In this document: positions 1-14,169 of the stretch, piece by piece | How positions within the stretch are numbered: the first letter of the stretch is position 1 | Layout of the letters: each line of letters starts with the position of its first letter | NCBI RefSeq assembly: GCF_026213295.1 | Contig: NC_079428.1 | Location: 8,437,539-8,501,538 of the forward strand | Direction of reading: 5' to 3' | From: Gadus chalcogrammus | Lineage: Eukaryota; Chordata; Actinopteri; Gadiformes; Gadidae | DNA: 64,000 nucleotides | The notes under the pieces: generated by a model | Database searches by the model: none | What the model was told of the DNA's origin: nothing | Seen by the model: the letters and a program-made list of their open reading frames with translations, nothing else | Made by a program: the position numbers and the translations under genes

Positions 1-126
1 TCTGTTGCTAATTACCTCCTGGGGTCAGCGGGGCTGCACGCCTGGCACCAGTTAGCACAGTACAGTATGTACAGTGAGACGCCAGAGCTAGCGAGTCAGT
101 CAGGGGAACACAGAGAGAGAGAGAGC

Positions 127-131
<5 letters not shown>

Positions 132-219
<88 letters not shown>
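132..219. repeat. (TG)n microsatellite
   Basis: An uninterrupted TG tract of about 44 units. The long open frames across it are by-products of the repeat and not genes. The flanking 220-470 holds nothing recognisable apart from a G run at about 264-277. Confidence 0.97.
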
Positions 220-225
<6 letters not shown>

Positions 226-465
226 CATGCATGCAGTGCAGAAGGGTGGGGGGAGGGCGGTTTGGGGGGGGGGGGGGTCACAGGCCAAGCACAGGGTTGT
301 GTTGCCATGGTGAAAACGGAATCCGAAAAGCAGAGCTGCAAGGCGGATGTTGATTGGCTAAGCGGCCGTACATGGGATTGTGATGCACGCTGCGTGTTGG
401 CCAATGGCGCTCAGCCTGCTCCTGGGCTGTTGCTAAGGGGAGTTGCTTGGAATGGAGTCAGCTGG

Positions 466-586
<121 letters not shown>

Positions 587-1078
587 CTGCTGCTCGCTCT
601 GCCTTTGCCCTCATTGACTCTGTTCCCCCCCTCCTCTCCCTCTCCTTCCTGTCGCTCCCTGTGTGTGTGTGTTTGTGTGTGTGCGTGTGGGGTTATTTTT
701 TTTTCTTTCTTTGCACTTCCACACGTGCAAAGGGGGAACGAGCACATGTTGAAAAATTCACTGAATGTTTCATGGAGCCTATATGGGACTGGGTCCTGGT
801 GTTTGTGTGTGTGCACATCTGTACGTGTGTGTTTGTGTGTCTTCATTTGGTGTTTTTGTGCGTGTTTGTGTGTACACACTACACATTCAGTGCTGCTTTT
901 TAAAATGTGCAATACTTTGCTCTTTGTTTTGGTTTGTGTGTCGGTGTGAGAGAGAAAAAGAGAAAGAGAGAGAGAGATCTTAGTGTAATAGCTGATATAT
1001 TTATATATTTTGTATTTAGCCTTTTAAATCTTGACTTCTTTATTGTTCACCCACTTTGTAAATGTTTGTTTCTCATGC

Positions 1079-1085
1079 CAATAAA
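1079..1085 (+). promoter_or_regulatory. candidate polyadenylation signal of an upstream gene
   Basis: An AATAAA hexamer follows an AT-rich stretch (about 960-1078) with TGTAAA and TTTGT elements, as at many 3'UTR ends. It may close an upstream + strand transcript whose coding part lies left of the window. In human the same-strand neighbours upstream of KDM6B are EFNB3 and DNAH2, but nothing in this stretch identifies either gene. Confidence 0.3.
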
Positions 1086-1109
1086 GCTTTTTTGAAAAAT
1101 ATTTGAGAG

Positions 1110-1208
1110 AGGGAGAGGGGGGGTTGGGGGAGTGAGAGGGGGGTTGGGGGAGTGAGAGGGGGGGGTTGGGGGAGTGAGAGGGGGGTTGGGGGAGTGGGAG
1201 GAGAGGGT
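1110..1208. repeat. G-rich minisatellite
   Basis: Four to five copies of a roughly 21-bp unit with cores GGGGTTGGGGGAGTGAGAG. The G runs could form G-quadruplexes on the + strand. Purine-rich DNA continues to about 1,260. Confidence 0.85.
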
Positions 1209-1591
1209 AAAGAGAGAGAGATGTGAGAGGCAGAGAAGAGAGGGGAGGAGAGAGGGAGACCTGTCCTAGGGCTCATGTTAAAGAGTTCTCTTGGGATTTG
1301 GGGGCTTTCTAAGCTGAAGTCGTGGTTGTGTGTGTGCGTGCAGCCGTGCACGTTTGAAATGGAGCCAGGTAGTTTGTGTGTATGTGCCTGGTGACACGTA
1401 TGCAACTCCACCCAGCCCCCCCTCCACCCACGCACCCCCCTCTATACCCCCCCCCCCTCCACCCAACCCCTCACACACACAGACACCCCAACCCCTCACA
1501 GACTCACACCCCAACCCCTCACACACACAACCCCTCCTGTACCCCACAACACACAGCTGCCGTGGCCCTGTCTGCCAACTCCAGGCCGACC

Positions 1592-2172
1592 CCGCCCTCA
1601 CCCCCTGACGACTCCCCCATCCCAACCCGCCCTCACCCCCTGACGACTCCCCCACCCTCACCCCCTGACGACTCCCCCATCCCAACCCGCCCACACCCCC
1701 TGACGACTCCCCCATCCAAAACCGCCCTCACCCCCTGACGACTCCCCCCTCCTCACCCCCTGACGACTCCCCCATCCCAACCCGCCCACACCCCCTGACG
1801 ACTCCCCCCTCCTCACCCTCTGACGACTCCCCCTCCCTCACCCCCTGACGACTCCCCCACCCTCACCCCCTGACGACTCCCCCGCCCCAACCCACCCTCA
1901 CCCCCTGACGACTCCCCCCTCCTCACCCTCTGACGACTCCCCCTCCCTCACCCCCTGACGACTCCCCCCTCCTCACCCTCTGACGACTCCCCCTCCCTCA
2001 CCCCCTGACGACTCCCCCCTCCTCACCCTCTGACGACTCCCCCTCCCTCACCCCCTGACGACTCCCCCAACAAACCCTCACCCCCTGACGACTCCCCCCT
2101 CCTCACCCTCTGACGACTCCCCCTCCCTCACCCCCTGACGACTCACCCACCCTCTCCCCCCTGACGATTCCC
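1592..2172. repeat. C-rich minisatellite, about 20 or more units
   Basis: Tandem units built on CCCTCACCCCCTGACGACTC, with short (about 21 bp) and longer (about 35 bp) variants alternating. It has no CRISPR-like unique spacers and no coding potential beyond repeat-driven frames. Confidence 0.93.
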
Positions 2173-3120
2173 CCCCACCCCGACCACAGTCACTCAGCAC
2201 CAATGGCTTTACCATTCGATCATTCTCCATCCCATCATACTCCATCACCCCGGCGGTCTCACGGTCACAACTCATGGCTTCCAAAATGGCGGCGAGTGCT
2301 CCAGGTCCCTGTTCAGGTTAACTCCCTTTGAACATGGATTCTCATATTTAATATCTTATCTTTAATTTTCTACAAGTCCTCTTAGGGATACTTGTATTGG
2401 CTATTGTGTCAGGCCGTGAAGGTTGCTGAAGGACTCGACAAAAATTCAATACTTCCGTTTATTGTGTTTGAGAGGTATTGAAACAAAGGCATCGACCCGG
2501 ATTTGTCATAAACTAATCACACAGAGGCCAGTTTTAGTTTGAGAGCCTGTGTGTTAAAACCCTCCATACTCAGTGGCAGTTTGAATGGTGCGTGTTGCCA
2601 TACTGTGTTCATACTCCCTGTATACAATATAATAATAATAATACATAGGTTTTATATATACAATAGTGGTGTGGCGGCTGTTTCCGCAATGTCCATAGAA
2701 CAGGAAGAGAATGTGTTATTTCCCTTGAAACTTCTTCCTGCAGAGCTCCTCTCATTGGCCAAGAAAAAAAGGTTCTCACAAAGCATGGCCCAGGTGCTGT
2801 GTCTCGTTTCCATGCCGACTATTGTGTTTAAACCACATCGTGCGACCTCCCCGGCGCCCACCCTCCTCCTTCTCCTCCTTGTCTGGTGATATATGTATGA
2901 AAAAGCCATTGTAACCGTACCAACACCGTACAGAGAAGGACGTGCACTTGTGAGAAAGCGCTCTCGCAGCAACGTGGCACCATGGTTACGGTTTTTGTGT
3001 AGAGAAGGGTAGTAAACACGACTCGTAGCACACGAGAACCACCGCTACTCGATGATTGGTCATAATTGGGCGTATGTTATTTGTCGGTATGTGCCAAAAG
3101 GTGGAAGCCTTTACCAAAGA
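2173..3120. other. intergenic DNA, no gene seen
   Basis: Unique-looking AT-rich sequence. At 2,625-2,665 an ATAATA run precedes a TTTATATA segment, resembling the tail of a teleost retroposon. The frame at 2,539-2,889 has no recognisable domain or splice context. Confidence 0.5.
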
Positions 3121-3124
3121 TGGT

Positions 3125-3545
3125 TTACAATACGCGGGCTGCAGTAACTCAGTCGAGTGGGTTGGCTGGTAACCGGAGGGTTGCTGGTTCGATCCCCGGC
3201 TCCACGCCGCGTGACGGGTTGTCTCTGAGCAAGACGCCACACCCTAACTGCTGTGGGCAGAGAGGCGTGGCATCCCCTGTAGAAAGGAATCATGATGGTA
3301 ACACACTATTGCTCCCGAGGAGACTCGACTTCCTTTCCTTTCCTCCTTTCCTTCCAATACGCGTGTGCACCCGAACCGAGGCTGTTCACTGTTGAGAGTC
3401 GAACCCCTCACCTCCCCATCACCCCACGCACCGTCCTCTGTACCCCCCTCCCCCCTCATCACTCCCTACCCCATAGGGTGTAGCCTGCGACGGCCTGTGG
3501 TAAATCGAATGAAATGCGTTCGGCTTGGGCTTCATAAAGGCAGAC
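3125..3545 (+). mobile_element. tRNA-derived SINE, partly diverged
   Basis: The head at about 3,140-3,210 has a tRNA-like region with a box-B type GGTTCGATCCCCGG motif. It is followed by a teleost SINE body signature (TCTGAGCAAGACGCC). A segment near 3,490-3,545 resembles the usual SINE tail region (AATGAAATG, then GG.TTCATAAAGGCAGA), which suggests an internal insertion or divergence between head and tail. The head is well supported and the 3' limit is approximate. Confidence 0.65.
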
Positions 3546-4847
<1,302 letters not shown>

Positions 4848-4978
4848 TGTTTGTGTACAGCCCACCATGTGATTTACTGAAGAGAAAACCACTGATAGAT
4901 CAAACTCCACTGATAGACCTCACACACACTGAAACACACACACACACTATCTCTCTCTCTCTCTCTCTCTCACTCACA

Positions 4979-5018
<40 letters not shown>

Positions 5019-5180
5019 ACCACCCTGGCTATGAGGAGATGGAGAGAACAAGAGAGAAAGGAGGAGAAAAATAATACAGAAGTGCGAGGAGGTGGGGGAG
5101 CAGGAGGAGGTTGAATGGGACGAAGAGGGAGCACTTATTGTAGATGAAAACAAAGCAATTACAAGGGTTATTAAACCTGT

Positions 5181-5460
5181 TAGTGTGTGTGTGTGTGTGT
5201 TTGTGTGTGTGTTTATGTATGTGTGTATACATACGCACAACTAGGCAGATCAGATCAAAGCTGCTGCTGCTGTATGTGTGTCTGCGTTTGTGTGTGTGTT
5301 TTTGTGTGTGTATGTATGTGTGTGTGTGTGTCTGTGTATGTTTGTGTGTGTGTGTTTGTGTGTAAGAGAGAGAGTGTGTGAGTGTCAGCAGGCATGTGCG
5401 TGTGAGCTTGTATGTATGTGTTGTCTATGTATGTGTGTGTATGAGTGGGTGTGTGTGTGG
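5181..5460. repeat. TG-rich imperfect repeat region
   Basis: Interrupted TG/TATG/TTTG repeats with short AGAG runs. No gene is seen in the following AT-rich stretch to 5,955. Confidence 0.9.
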
Positions 5461-5957
5461 TTTGTGGTTCTGCCTGTTCATCATCACACACCAGGGCTCC
5501 TGTTCCCCAGGTCTGGGTATGACATCACATACCAAGGTGTGTTCAGGTGTGTTTGGAAAACCCACTGCCACTGCCAGGCTTGCTGCTGTCTATCAACACT
5601 AAGTACTCATTACTATTATATTATACATTATACTATACAATTACGATATCTGTCCACAGCAGGTCAATGTTTGCATTGGCTCACCCAAGATGTCCCTTCT
5701 GTTATGTTCTCACTGGGTTTTTAGATAATTTTAGGTACTAGAAGACGTATTTATTTTTGTTATATCTTTTGTATCTATGCAATGAATACAGGTTGAAAGC
5801 AAACAATTTGTGGATCGATTCCAAGTGCAGATAAAAAAGTGCAGATGTACTGATCAATGATTATTGATCATAGACTAATGGTAATGTTTTTCCTGTCTCA
5901 GCATCCATTCATATGAAATAATAATCATAGAACTTAATAATCTTTTACATCATGCGC

Positions 5958-5959
<2 letters not shown>

Positions 5960-5994
<35 letters not shown>

Positions 5995-6005
5995 TGTGTG
6001 TCTGT

Positions 6006-6057
<52 letters not shown>
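5960..6057. repeat. (TG)n microsatellite with TCTG interruptions
   Basis: A TG tract of about 98 bp beginning after a short CG run and containing three TC interruptions. Confidence 0.95.
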
Positions 6058-6179
6058 CAGCGCCATCAGTCGGTTCCCAGCTCTCTGCTGTGCACCAGAA
6101 CAAAAATAGCCCACGCTGGACCAGCTTCAAAACACACATGAACACACACACACACGCACGCTTGTGCACACACGCTTAT

Positions 6180-6302
<123 letters not shown>

Positions 6303-6737
6303 GGGGACGACCCGGGCGGGCTTGGAGAACGGAAGAACAAAAAGTAAAGCGTGTTCTGCTCCAAATTCTCCCCCTCTCTCTCTCTGTCTCCCCCCCTCCC
6401 TCTTGCTCTCTCTCTCTCTGATTTCTTCCATTTCTCGTTATTTTCCTGGAGAGCAGCGGAGGCTGTGGGCTCTCCCTCTGCCTGCCAGAGAACAACAGAG
6501 AGAGAGAGGGAGGGCGGGGAGGCAGCGAGGGAAGGAAAGGACGGGGGGGAGGTGAAACTGGGTGAGTGAGACAGGCAAGATGGGGAGAGGGAGAGGACAG
6601 GGGAGTGCAAGGTAGCGAAGGTAAGAGCATGGGGGAGAGGAAGCTTGGATGATGACAGAGACCAAGAGAGAGGGAGATAGATAATGTATGGGGGGGGAGT
6701 GTGAGAGTGGTGAAAGAGGGGAGATAACCACTGGAGA

Positions 6738-6758
6738 TGAGAGAGAGAGAGAGGGAGA

Positions 6759-6804
<46 letters not shown>

Positions 6805-6917
6805 GGGAGAGAGAGAGAGGGAGAGGGAGAGAGAGGGAGAGAGAGAGAGAGAGAGGGAGAGAGAGAGAGAGAGAGAGAGAAACGAGAGAGAGAGAGACGA
6901 GAGAGAGAGAGAGAGAG
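6738..6917. repeat. (GA)n purine tract
   Basis: About 180 bp of GA dinucleotides with regular GGGAGA variants, so the strand is almost pure purine. The surrounding 6,360-6,737 is a pyrimidine-rich then purine-rich stretch without a gene. Confidence 0.95.
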
Positions 6918-7341
6918 GTACGCCCAGGCTTGACGCTTCTTTGGACCGCTTCCAGAGGGGAGACGGGGGAGTTCTTGCAGAACTATGCTATGCCCGGTGT
7001 GTGCGTGTGTGTGTGTGTGTGTGCGTGTGTGTGGTGTGTTTGTGTACAAGTGTATTTGTGTATGTTTGTGTGTGTTTAATGCCATTCCACCCTTGGATGC
7101 CTTCATCTCAAACAGGACGACATGTAATTGAACTGCTTCACAATGTTTTATTCATTGTGCACCATTGCAGTCTGTCATTCTGTCAGTCAGTCTTTCAGTT
7201 TGTCTTTTAAAGGGCCATCAATCTGTCTGTCTGTCTCTTTACCGCTGCCTGCTCGTCTGAGGGCAAGGCATTCACCAAAGGTGTGGTTGAACGCCTCTCT
7301 TCCTCTCCCTCTCCCTGGAACCTCTCTTTCTCTTACTCTCA

Positions 7342-7441
7342 NNNNNNNNNNNNNNNNNNNNNNNNNNNNNNNNNNNNNNNNNNNNNNNNNNNNNNNNNNN
7401 NNNNNNNNNNNNNNNNNNNNNNNNNNNNNNNNNNNNNNNNN
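7342..7441. other. assembly gap (100 N)
   Basis: Exactly 100 N, the usual placeholder for a gap of unknown size. Confidence 0.99.
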
Positions 7442-7729
7442 ACGGCATGTCTACAAAGAGGCACAAGGTGAAAACCTAACTTTATTGATTTATTGCGTTT
7501 ACCTACAGTGAAACATAAACAAGGTCACATTCAATGTGTTGCAGGGAAACAGGCAGAATAATGTGTAAGGTACTGAGTGTGGTCGAGGGAGACATAATGG
7601 TAGATGAAAGACGGCGCACAAAGTTAGATGACATTGAGAATATTTTTGCAGACAACTGACCTGGCAGGAAATACAGACAGACAGACAGACAGTCAGACTG
7701 GAGCAAATCAAGATAAGTGGTGCCACCTC

Positions 7730-7732
<3 letters not shown>

Positions 7733-7784
<52 letters not shown>

Positions 7785-7800
7785 GCGTGTGCGTGTGTGT
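7733..7800. repeat. (TG)n microsatellite
   Basis: A TG tract with GCGTGT interruptions at its 3' end. A short (ACAG)n run lies just before it at about 7,672-7,690. Confidence 0.95.
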
Positions 7801-8209
7801 ACACACACAGGTATGAAGCCTATCGCCCTAACTTGAAGTGAATCACAGGTGACTAAGTACTGGGGTATCTCAACTACTTCTCTACTCACGCTATGCAGCA
7901 AGTAGCAACCACCCCCCTTATCTCTGGCTCTCATTCTGTGACTCTCCTCCTGGTATCTGGGGAGTGTGTTATGTGTATCAAGCTGTTACTTTTGTACACT
8001 GAGTCCCTGTGTATAAGAGGATCCATGTCACACATTGTGCAATGCAGGGCTCCTGTCCAATAAGACAAAGCAGGTGTTGATTTATGAGAGAGAGATTGAG
8101 AGAGGACAGTCTGTGTGTTCATAAATTTGCATGCATCTGCGTCAGTACACAGTTGCTGTCAGTACACAGCATTGTACAGCCTACTTGAACTTTACTTGGC
8201 TCTTTCCTT

Positions 8210-8213
<4 letters not shown>

Positions 8214-8264
<51 letters not shown>
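8214..8264. repeat. (TG)n microsatellite
   Basis: A TG tract of about 25 units. The flanks (7,801-8,213 and 8,265-9,435) contain no recognisable gene; a long C run lies at about 9,170-9,185. Confidence 0.95.
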
Positions 8265-8265
<1 letters not shown>

Positions 8266-9433
8266 GCACCTTCATCGTCCTTTAATAAAACAAACACGCA
8301 CGCACACTCCAAGACTACTGTTCTCAACAGATACCAAACACATGCCAGTCCATTATCTTCACATTCATCATAATCATCTTCATCACAATGGCTATCAAAC
8401 AGTGGCGCACTGGCTCATCAGTAGTCAGTCCTTTGTTCTCCCCCCTTGGGATGTAAGCGACCCACATTGTGTGACCTTACCGCACGTCGGCGACCGATCA
8501 AGCTGAACAGATGTTATCATGGGAACCCAGCACTCACTCAGTGTACGTTATACTAGTTAGCCCAGATATTCTGTACTCTGAACTTCAGTGGACTCAAGTT
8601 TATTGACATTTGTCTTACTTTGAATACAGGTGCTACATCGCAATCCAGACTTACAAAGTTAAATCCAACTACCCACGGGCCAGGAGACGCATGGACACCC
8701 AATATTGACTCCAGTAAAATAAGCACTTGCTTCTTATGACCATGTCCAAACGGTGTGATAATGCACACTTCTCCGTGTTCGTCAATGTTAGCATCCCTAT
8801 TTAGTCAGGATCAAATCATGAACCAGACAAGCCCTGTGAGAGTTCATACATATTTCTATATAAACTGTATTATGGCCCTCCTGCCATCCAGTGGGTCCCC
8901 TGCTGGGACTCACTCACGGGTCACGACCCGCTGGTTGAAAAACCACCGCTGCACACTATCTGGAAACAAGATACCAGGTCTGACCAGACCCTGTGTCTCC
9001 ATCTCCAGCACCCCCACCCAGCCAGCCCCCACCCCAACCCTCTTCCCTGCGTCCTTCCTGGCAGCCTGCGTATCGATGGATCAAGGTCAATTGATTAGGC
9101 TGAAGCTGGTGGCGTTTACTCGATTTGCCGATACTGGGAAATAATTCAACCCCCCTGTCGGGCCGTATTCCCCCCCCCCCCCCCCTTAAGGTGGAACACG
9201 TTATTTAACCCTTCTTTCACCCTACTGCGACTCAGGGGCGGTCCACCTTTACGGTGTTGGGGGGAGGGAGGGGGTGCATCCACACCAGCTGTGTCCCTTT
9301 AGGGGCTGCGACCTTTGCCCCGACCCCCGGTTTAGAGGTGGAATGGGAGGGGGAGCCTGGATCAGTGTGGGCCCAAACCGGCTTCACCTGGCCGCTGTTG
9401 ACACAACTGTTACACACCGGCTCTCCGTTCCAC

Positions 9434-9435
<2 letters not shown>

Positions 9436-9480
<45 letters not shown>
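9436..9480. repeat. (TG)n microsatellite
   Basis: A short TG tract in a GC-richer stretch (9,230-9,700) that has no identifiable gene. Confidence 0.94.
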
Positions 9481-9482
<2 letters not shown>

Positions 9483-9764
9483 GAGCGGTGTGCGACGCAC
9501 TTGGCCCGTGATAAGCGCAGGGCAGCCTGGCGCCAATATCTGTCGGTTGTCGTGGCAACGTTGATGCTCCTGGCGCCCGGCGAGCACTAACCCCTCCCCT
9601 ATCGACGCGCAGGCTCTTTTTATCTGCGCTCCCAATCAACCCCGGTCCGATTAGAGCAGGGCCGCTGGTGGCGCACGCCCCAAGGCACCAGCTGTCCTCC
9701 TGGTCACATGACTGCTAACAGGTGCCTAACAGGTCTCTCACCCACCCACACATGCACACGTCCT

Positions 9765-9768
<4 letters not shown>

Positions 9769-9846
<78 letters not shown>
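9769..9846. repeat. (CA)n microsatellite
   Basis: A CA tract of about 39 units. Nothing recognisable lies between it and the next tract at 10,390. Confidence 0.96.
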
Positions 9847-9848
<2 letters not shown>

Positions 9849-10387
9849 TGGCTACAGTGCCGGTCCAAGCCCTGCTGCGCGTTCTGTGCACCGTGACGGA
9901 CACGCACGCATGCCAAAACACAGCTTTTTGCGTGTGGATGTGTGTGGGTTTCACGAGTCAACCAAGGACTTATCTGCATTATTTAGAGTCGGATGACGTC
10001 CCAGCCTGACGGAGGGAAGTCAATTCGGGTGAGGAGGGGAGAGTCTTTGATGTGTTTGCGGATCTCACGGTTGAACTTCGAACCCCTGCATATTTACTGC
10101 GTTTGCATGAGTGGCCTTGCGTTTGGCCGCCACCTCCATGGTTAATGTTTACACAACCCCCCGCAGTGTGTTCAAAAGCTTTGACTGAATAGCCAACCAG
10201 GTTTATGAAACACAGGTTTATTCAGTGTTTCTCAGGTTGTTTTCATTCTACTTCACCCGAAGCCTGACCCTTTGACCCTTTGTGTTCTCTGCAGAGCGTC
10301 GGAGGTGACATGGTGGCCCGCTGTTAAAACCAAAGGAACCGCCGTTGTCCGCCAACACCAGGTACAAATCACTTGTCCACACACCAA

Positions 10388-10389
<2 letters not shown>

Positions 10390-10456
<67 letters not shown>
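10390..10456. repeat. (CT)n microsatellite
   Basis: A CT tract of about 33 units. CT-rich sequence continues irregularly to about 10,760, followed by gene-free sequence to 11,670. Confidence 0.96.
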
Positions 10457-10459
<3 letters not shown>

Positions 10460-11245
10460 ACACACACTCCCTTTTAGCTCACTTTGAGCTTTTATCAGTA
10501 GTGTGGACTTAAATATATAGTGCTCTCTCTCTCTATCACTCTCTCTATCCCTCCATTTTCTCTCTCTGTGTTAGCGGCTCACTTGTGTCTTTCTCTCTCT
10601 CATTCTCTCTCACTTCCATGTTTGTCTCCCTCCCCTCTCGTTTTCTCTTTGTTTAGTCTCTCACTTTGGTCTTTCCTTCAGATATCTCTCTTTCCTCGCC
10701 TCTCTCCACCGCTCTCTTTCTCTTATCGTTTTGCCTCCTTCTCTTTCTCTTGTTCAAGAAACTTGAGCGTGAGTAAAGAGGGTGATTCAGAGATGTGGGA
10801 GGAAGAGAGGAGGGAGAGATTAGTAAGAAAGGTGTGGGGTTGTGAAATAGTGGGTGTGTGAGTGGACCACTGCCTCAATCAAACATGTGTGTGTGTGTGT
10901 GCATGCATTAGTGTGCTTTTGAGTGTGTGTGTGTGTGTGTGGGGGGGGGGGGGGGTGGCTGAGTAAGCCCTACACGAACAGTTGTAATATTAGGCTTTGA
11001 GTCACTTTGGAGAGACTTTTAACTCTTCACTGGTCGGCTTCCCTGGCCTCGTGGACCTAGGTGCCAAATTCCACGTGTTGCCACCATCTTACAGCCTGGA
11101 AAGAGCTCCCTTGGAGCTAGGCATGAGCTCCTGTTATGATTATTTATTCACTGTTTCTTTTAATATATCTACAGTCTGAAGGGACGACAAGCACAGACAT
11201 TGGTGTTGACTATAGCTGCTGGGGGGGGACGGACGGGCTGGCCCA

Positions 11246-11284
11246 CATAAACACGTGTCCCGCCCACATAAACACGTGTCCCGC
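11246..11284. repeat. direct duplication, about 20-bp unit
   Basis: Two adjacent copies of CCACATAAACACGTGTCCCG. Each contains a CACGTG E-box. Confidence 0.85.
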
Positions 11285-11677
11285 AGTAGTATTACCTCAG
11301 CCAGTAAACAAGTTTTCCTTCTACAATGGACATCTTCATATGCAAAAACAGGCATTTGTAAATGTGACCCATTGGCCAGCAAAGGACCCACGTCCACCGC
11401 CAATTGCCGTTTTCTCATGCGAACTCTGGACAGCTTCATTGTAGCACCGCAGCTAGCTGTAGCTTAGCTGCTTGCGTAGAAGGGACGTAGAACTTAAAAT
11501 GCACTCATACACACAAGTGTGCTCACACATGATGAGCAAACTAAGAGTCCTCATTGTTAGGGCGTTGGTGCTATTCTCCTCCACTGTGTGGGGGTGTGAG
11601 TGTGTGTGGAGGAGATTATTATTGTGTCTGTCGATCTCTCAGTGTACCCACAAGGCTGATTCATGAGCTGTCACCAC

Positions 11678-11790
<113 letters not shown>

Positions 11791-12102
11791 AGGACGCTGC
11801 AAAGTACTATCTGTACCAGGGACCCATTCTCCTACGACTGACACACACACAGAGCTAGTCGGTCGTGTCTATGTCCTCTGAAGTTATGTGCTGTGTGTGT
11901 ATGTGTGTGTCGGCATGAGAGGAATTTGTGGGGCCCGTACCCACTAGAGAGGGGCTATATATATCCGGGGTGTGAGAACTAGACTAATTCTCCCTGCTGT
12001 ACTCCTGCTCTTCCCCTGTTGCTAACTTTAATTATACACACGCAAACACACACAGTCTCCACCCACCACCGCCGGCTCCCACAAACACGCTCGGTACCCA
12101 CA

Positions 12103-12107
<5 letters not shown>

Positions 12108-12190
<83 letters not shown>
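12108..12190. repeat. (CA)n microsatellite
   Basis: A CA tract of about 40 units, one of three CA tracts within 620 bp. Confidence 0.96.
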
Positions 12191-12194
<4 letters not shown>

Positions 12195-12275
12195 TCTGCT
12201 TCCCTTCTAAAAACTAGTTAATGTACACATAATTCCATAGTTGGAAGCAATTTAATACACACTTCCATTGTTCCG

Positions 12276-12281
<6 letters not shown>

Positions 12282-12348
<67 letters not shown>
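12282..12348. repeat. (CA)n microsatellite
   Basis: An uninterrupted CA tract of about 33 units. Confidence 0.96.
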
Positions 12349-12351
<3 letters not shown>

Positions 12352-12578
12352 CTTCCAGACGTTGTGGGGACCTTCTCTAATGCCTAGACTTCCCCTGTTC
12401 TGTGGGCGACAGGATGAAATGTCCTCCCGCCATTATATTATATGCTTATGTGTGTGTGGGTGTAAAGGGGGGGTTGTGCAATGTGTGTGGGCAGTGTGTG
12501 TGTGGTACACAGTCCCACCCTGGCCACATCAATCAGCCAGTCTTTATCCTGTTCAGTTTACAGAGCTAATCACTCCCA

Positions 12579-12721
<143 letters not shown>

Positions 12722-13103
12722 AACAACACATATTTGGCCACAAACTCTTGAACAGCCTGTCCTTTGATAACTTATCCAGAGAAACACACAGTGTCCACTC
12801 TATGAAATATGCATTTCTTCTATTTTTTTCCTGGATCTTTGACGCACTAGCAATGCCCAAAGTCTAGAGTATTTAAATCATTATACAAAGCATGATATTT
12901 GCGATACGTGCAACATAACCGTTTTTCACTGTGACCAATTTTAGTGTTAGACAATTGATGTGTCAGTTTAATATTCTCAGTGTCTGTAGTGGGACAGTTG
13001 GACAATCACTAAATCTGATAATTCAGCTGAAAAACGGTCGTAGATTAATATTACCTAAAAGGCATATTTCCAAACATCGAAGCATCATTTAAGGCTGAAA
13101 TTG

Positions 13104-13208
<105 letters not shown>

Positions 13209-13953
13209 CGTGCACTAATGGTATCTCATTAGCATGAGTGACGCGTCCCCCTCCCCCTGTGGAGGTTCGTTTTGTTGCCCGGTGCTGAGCCGGCGCTCTC
13301 TAAATATAACCCTGTGTTTGTGTGGCGGTCATGTTTGTGCGCTCACGTGCATCCGACACAAACAGTTGCTCGCATCAGAGGCTGGCTTGCGTTCTGGCGT
13401 TCTACCGGATGGTCGTGTCGAGGTATTGGAGCGAACCTTTGCCACAACCGGTTGTCCGGTCATCGAAGGCTTATTTGGGCTGAGAGTGACACACCGGAGT
13501 TGGCCCATTTTGGAGCATGAATTGTTCATAATAATTGGTTATGTATTTTTATATATATATTAGAGGATAGATGTATTGGTATACCTCATTTTTGCTGAGG
13601 TCGGCTATATCCAGGAAATTCCAAATCTCATTGAATGCATATTTTGGGTTGAGGATGTGGCACTGATGTATAAATACAGTTGCATTATATTGCAAAATTA
13701 ATGGACAACCTTGCCACCGAAAAGCAAAACTATTATAGGAGAGCCTAAACATGTAGGGAATCGAGCAAAACATTGGTGATGACCTGTTATGTGAAAACCT
13801 TTACCTTTTACTCCTTTACCTCACTGTAGGCTTCACTGTGGTCGTATTTATTTTCAGTTGTCTTTCTTAAAAATAGCAAGCTAAAGGAAACACTCCCGCA
13901 GTTTTACGTTTACAGTTCGTCACGAGTCCACATTAAAAAAAGAGAAGCGATTA

Positions 13954-14027
13954 GGCTCGTGAGCCCTGGCGGCGGAAGGCGGTCGGTTCAGGCTCGTGCG
14001 CCCTGGCGGCGGAAGGCGTTCGGTTCC
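13954..14027. repeat. 37-bp tandem duplication in the KDM6B promoter region
   Basis: Two adjacent 37-bp copies (13,954-13,990 and 13,991-14,027) with about four differences. Both contain a GC-rich CCCTGGCGGCGGAAGGC core and end in CGGTTC. They lie directly upstream of the kappaB/CRE pair. Confidence 0.85.
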
Positions 14028-14046
14028 GTGCCAGTTTGCGCTGTCA

Positions 14047-14056
14047 GGGAATTCCG
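14047..14056 (+). promoter_or_regulatory. near-consensus NF-kappaB site upstream of KDM6B
   Basis: The sequence GGGAATTCCG matches a kappaB decamer except for its last base. It lies roughly 100-250 bp upstream of the inferred first exon. Mammalian Kdm6b is an NF-kappaB-induced gene in macrophages, which makes the site plausible. Binding here is an inference. Confidence 0.45.
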
Positions 14057-14067
14057 GGGACGTACGG

Positions 14068-14075
14068 TGACGTCA
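14068..14075 (+). promoter_or_regulatory. full CRE palindrome (TGACGTCA)
   Basis: A perfect 8-bp cAMP response element, 11 bp downstream of the kappaB-like site, in the GC-richer stretch before the inferred KDM6B first exon. Confidence 0.55.
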
Positions 14076-14169
14076 GAAGAGGCGTGCCTTTGTGTGTGTG
14101 CGGAGGCTCGGCCGTGTGTGTGTGTGTGTGTGTGTGTGCCTCTGTCCCTTTAAAAAAAACAGCTCGGCG

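Noticed and set aside
1592..2172. Regular repeats resembling a CRISPR array
   Set aside because: Units abut without unique spacers, the genome is eukaryotic, and no cas genes are present.
2539..2889. 116-codon frame in the upstream intergenic DNA
   Set aside because: No similarity to a known family, ends in low-complexity Leu run, and no flanking exon signals.
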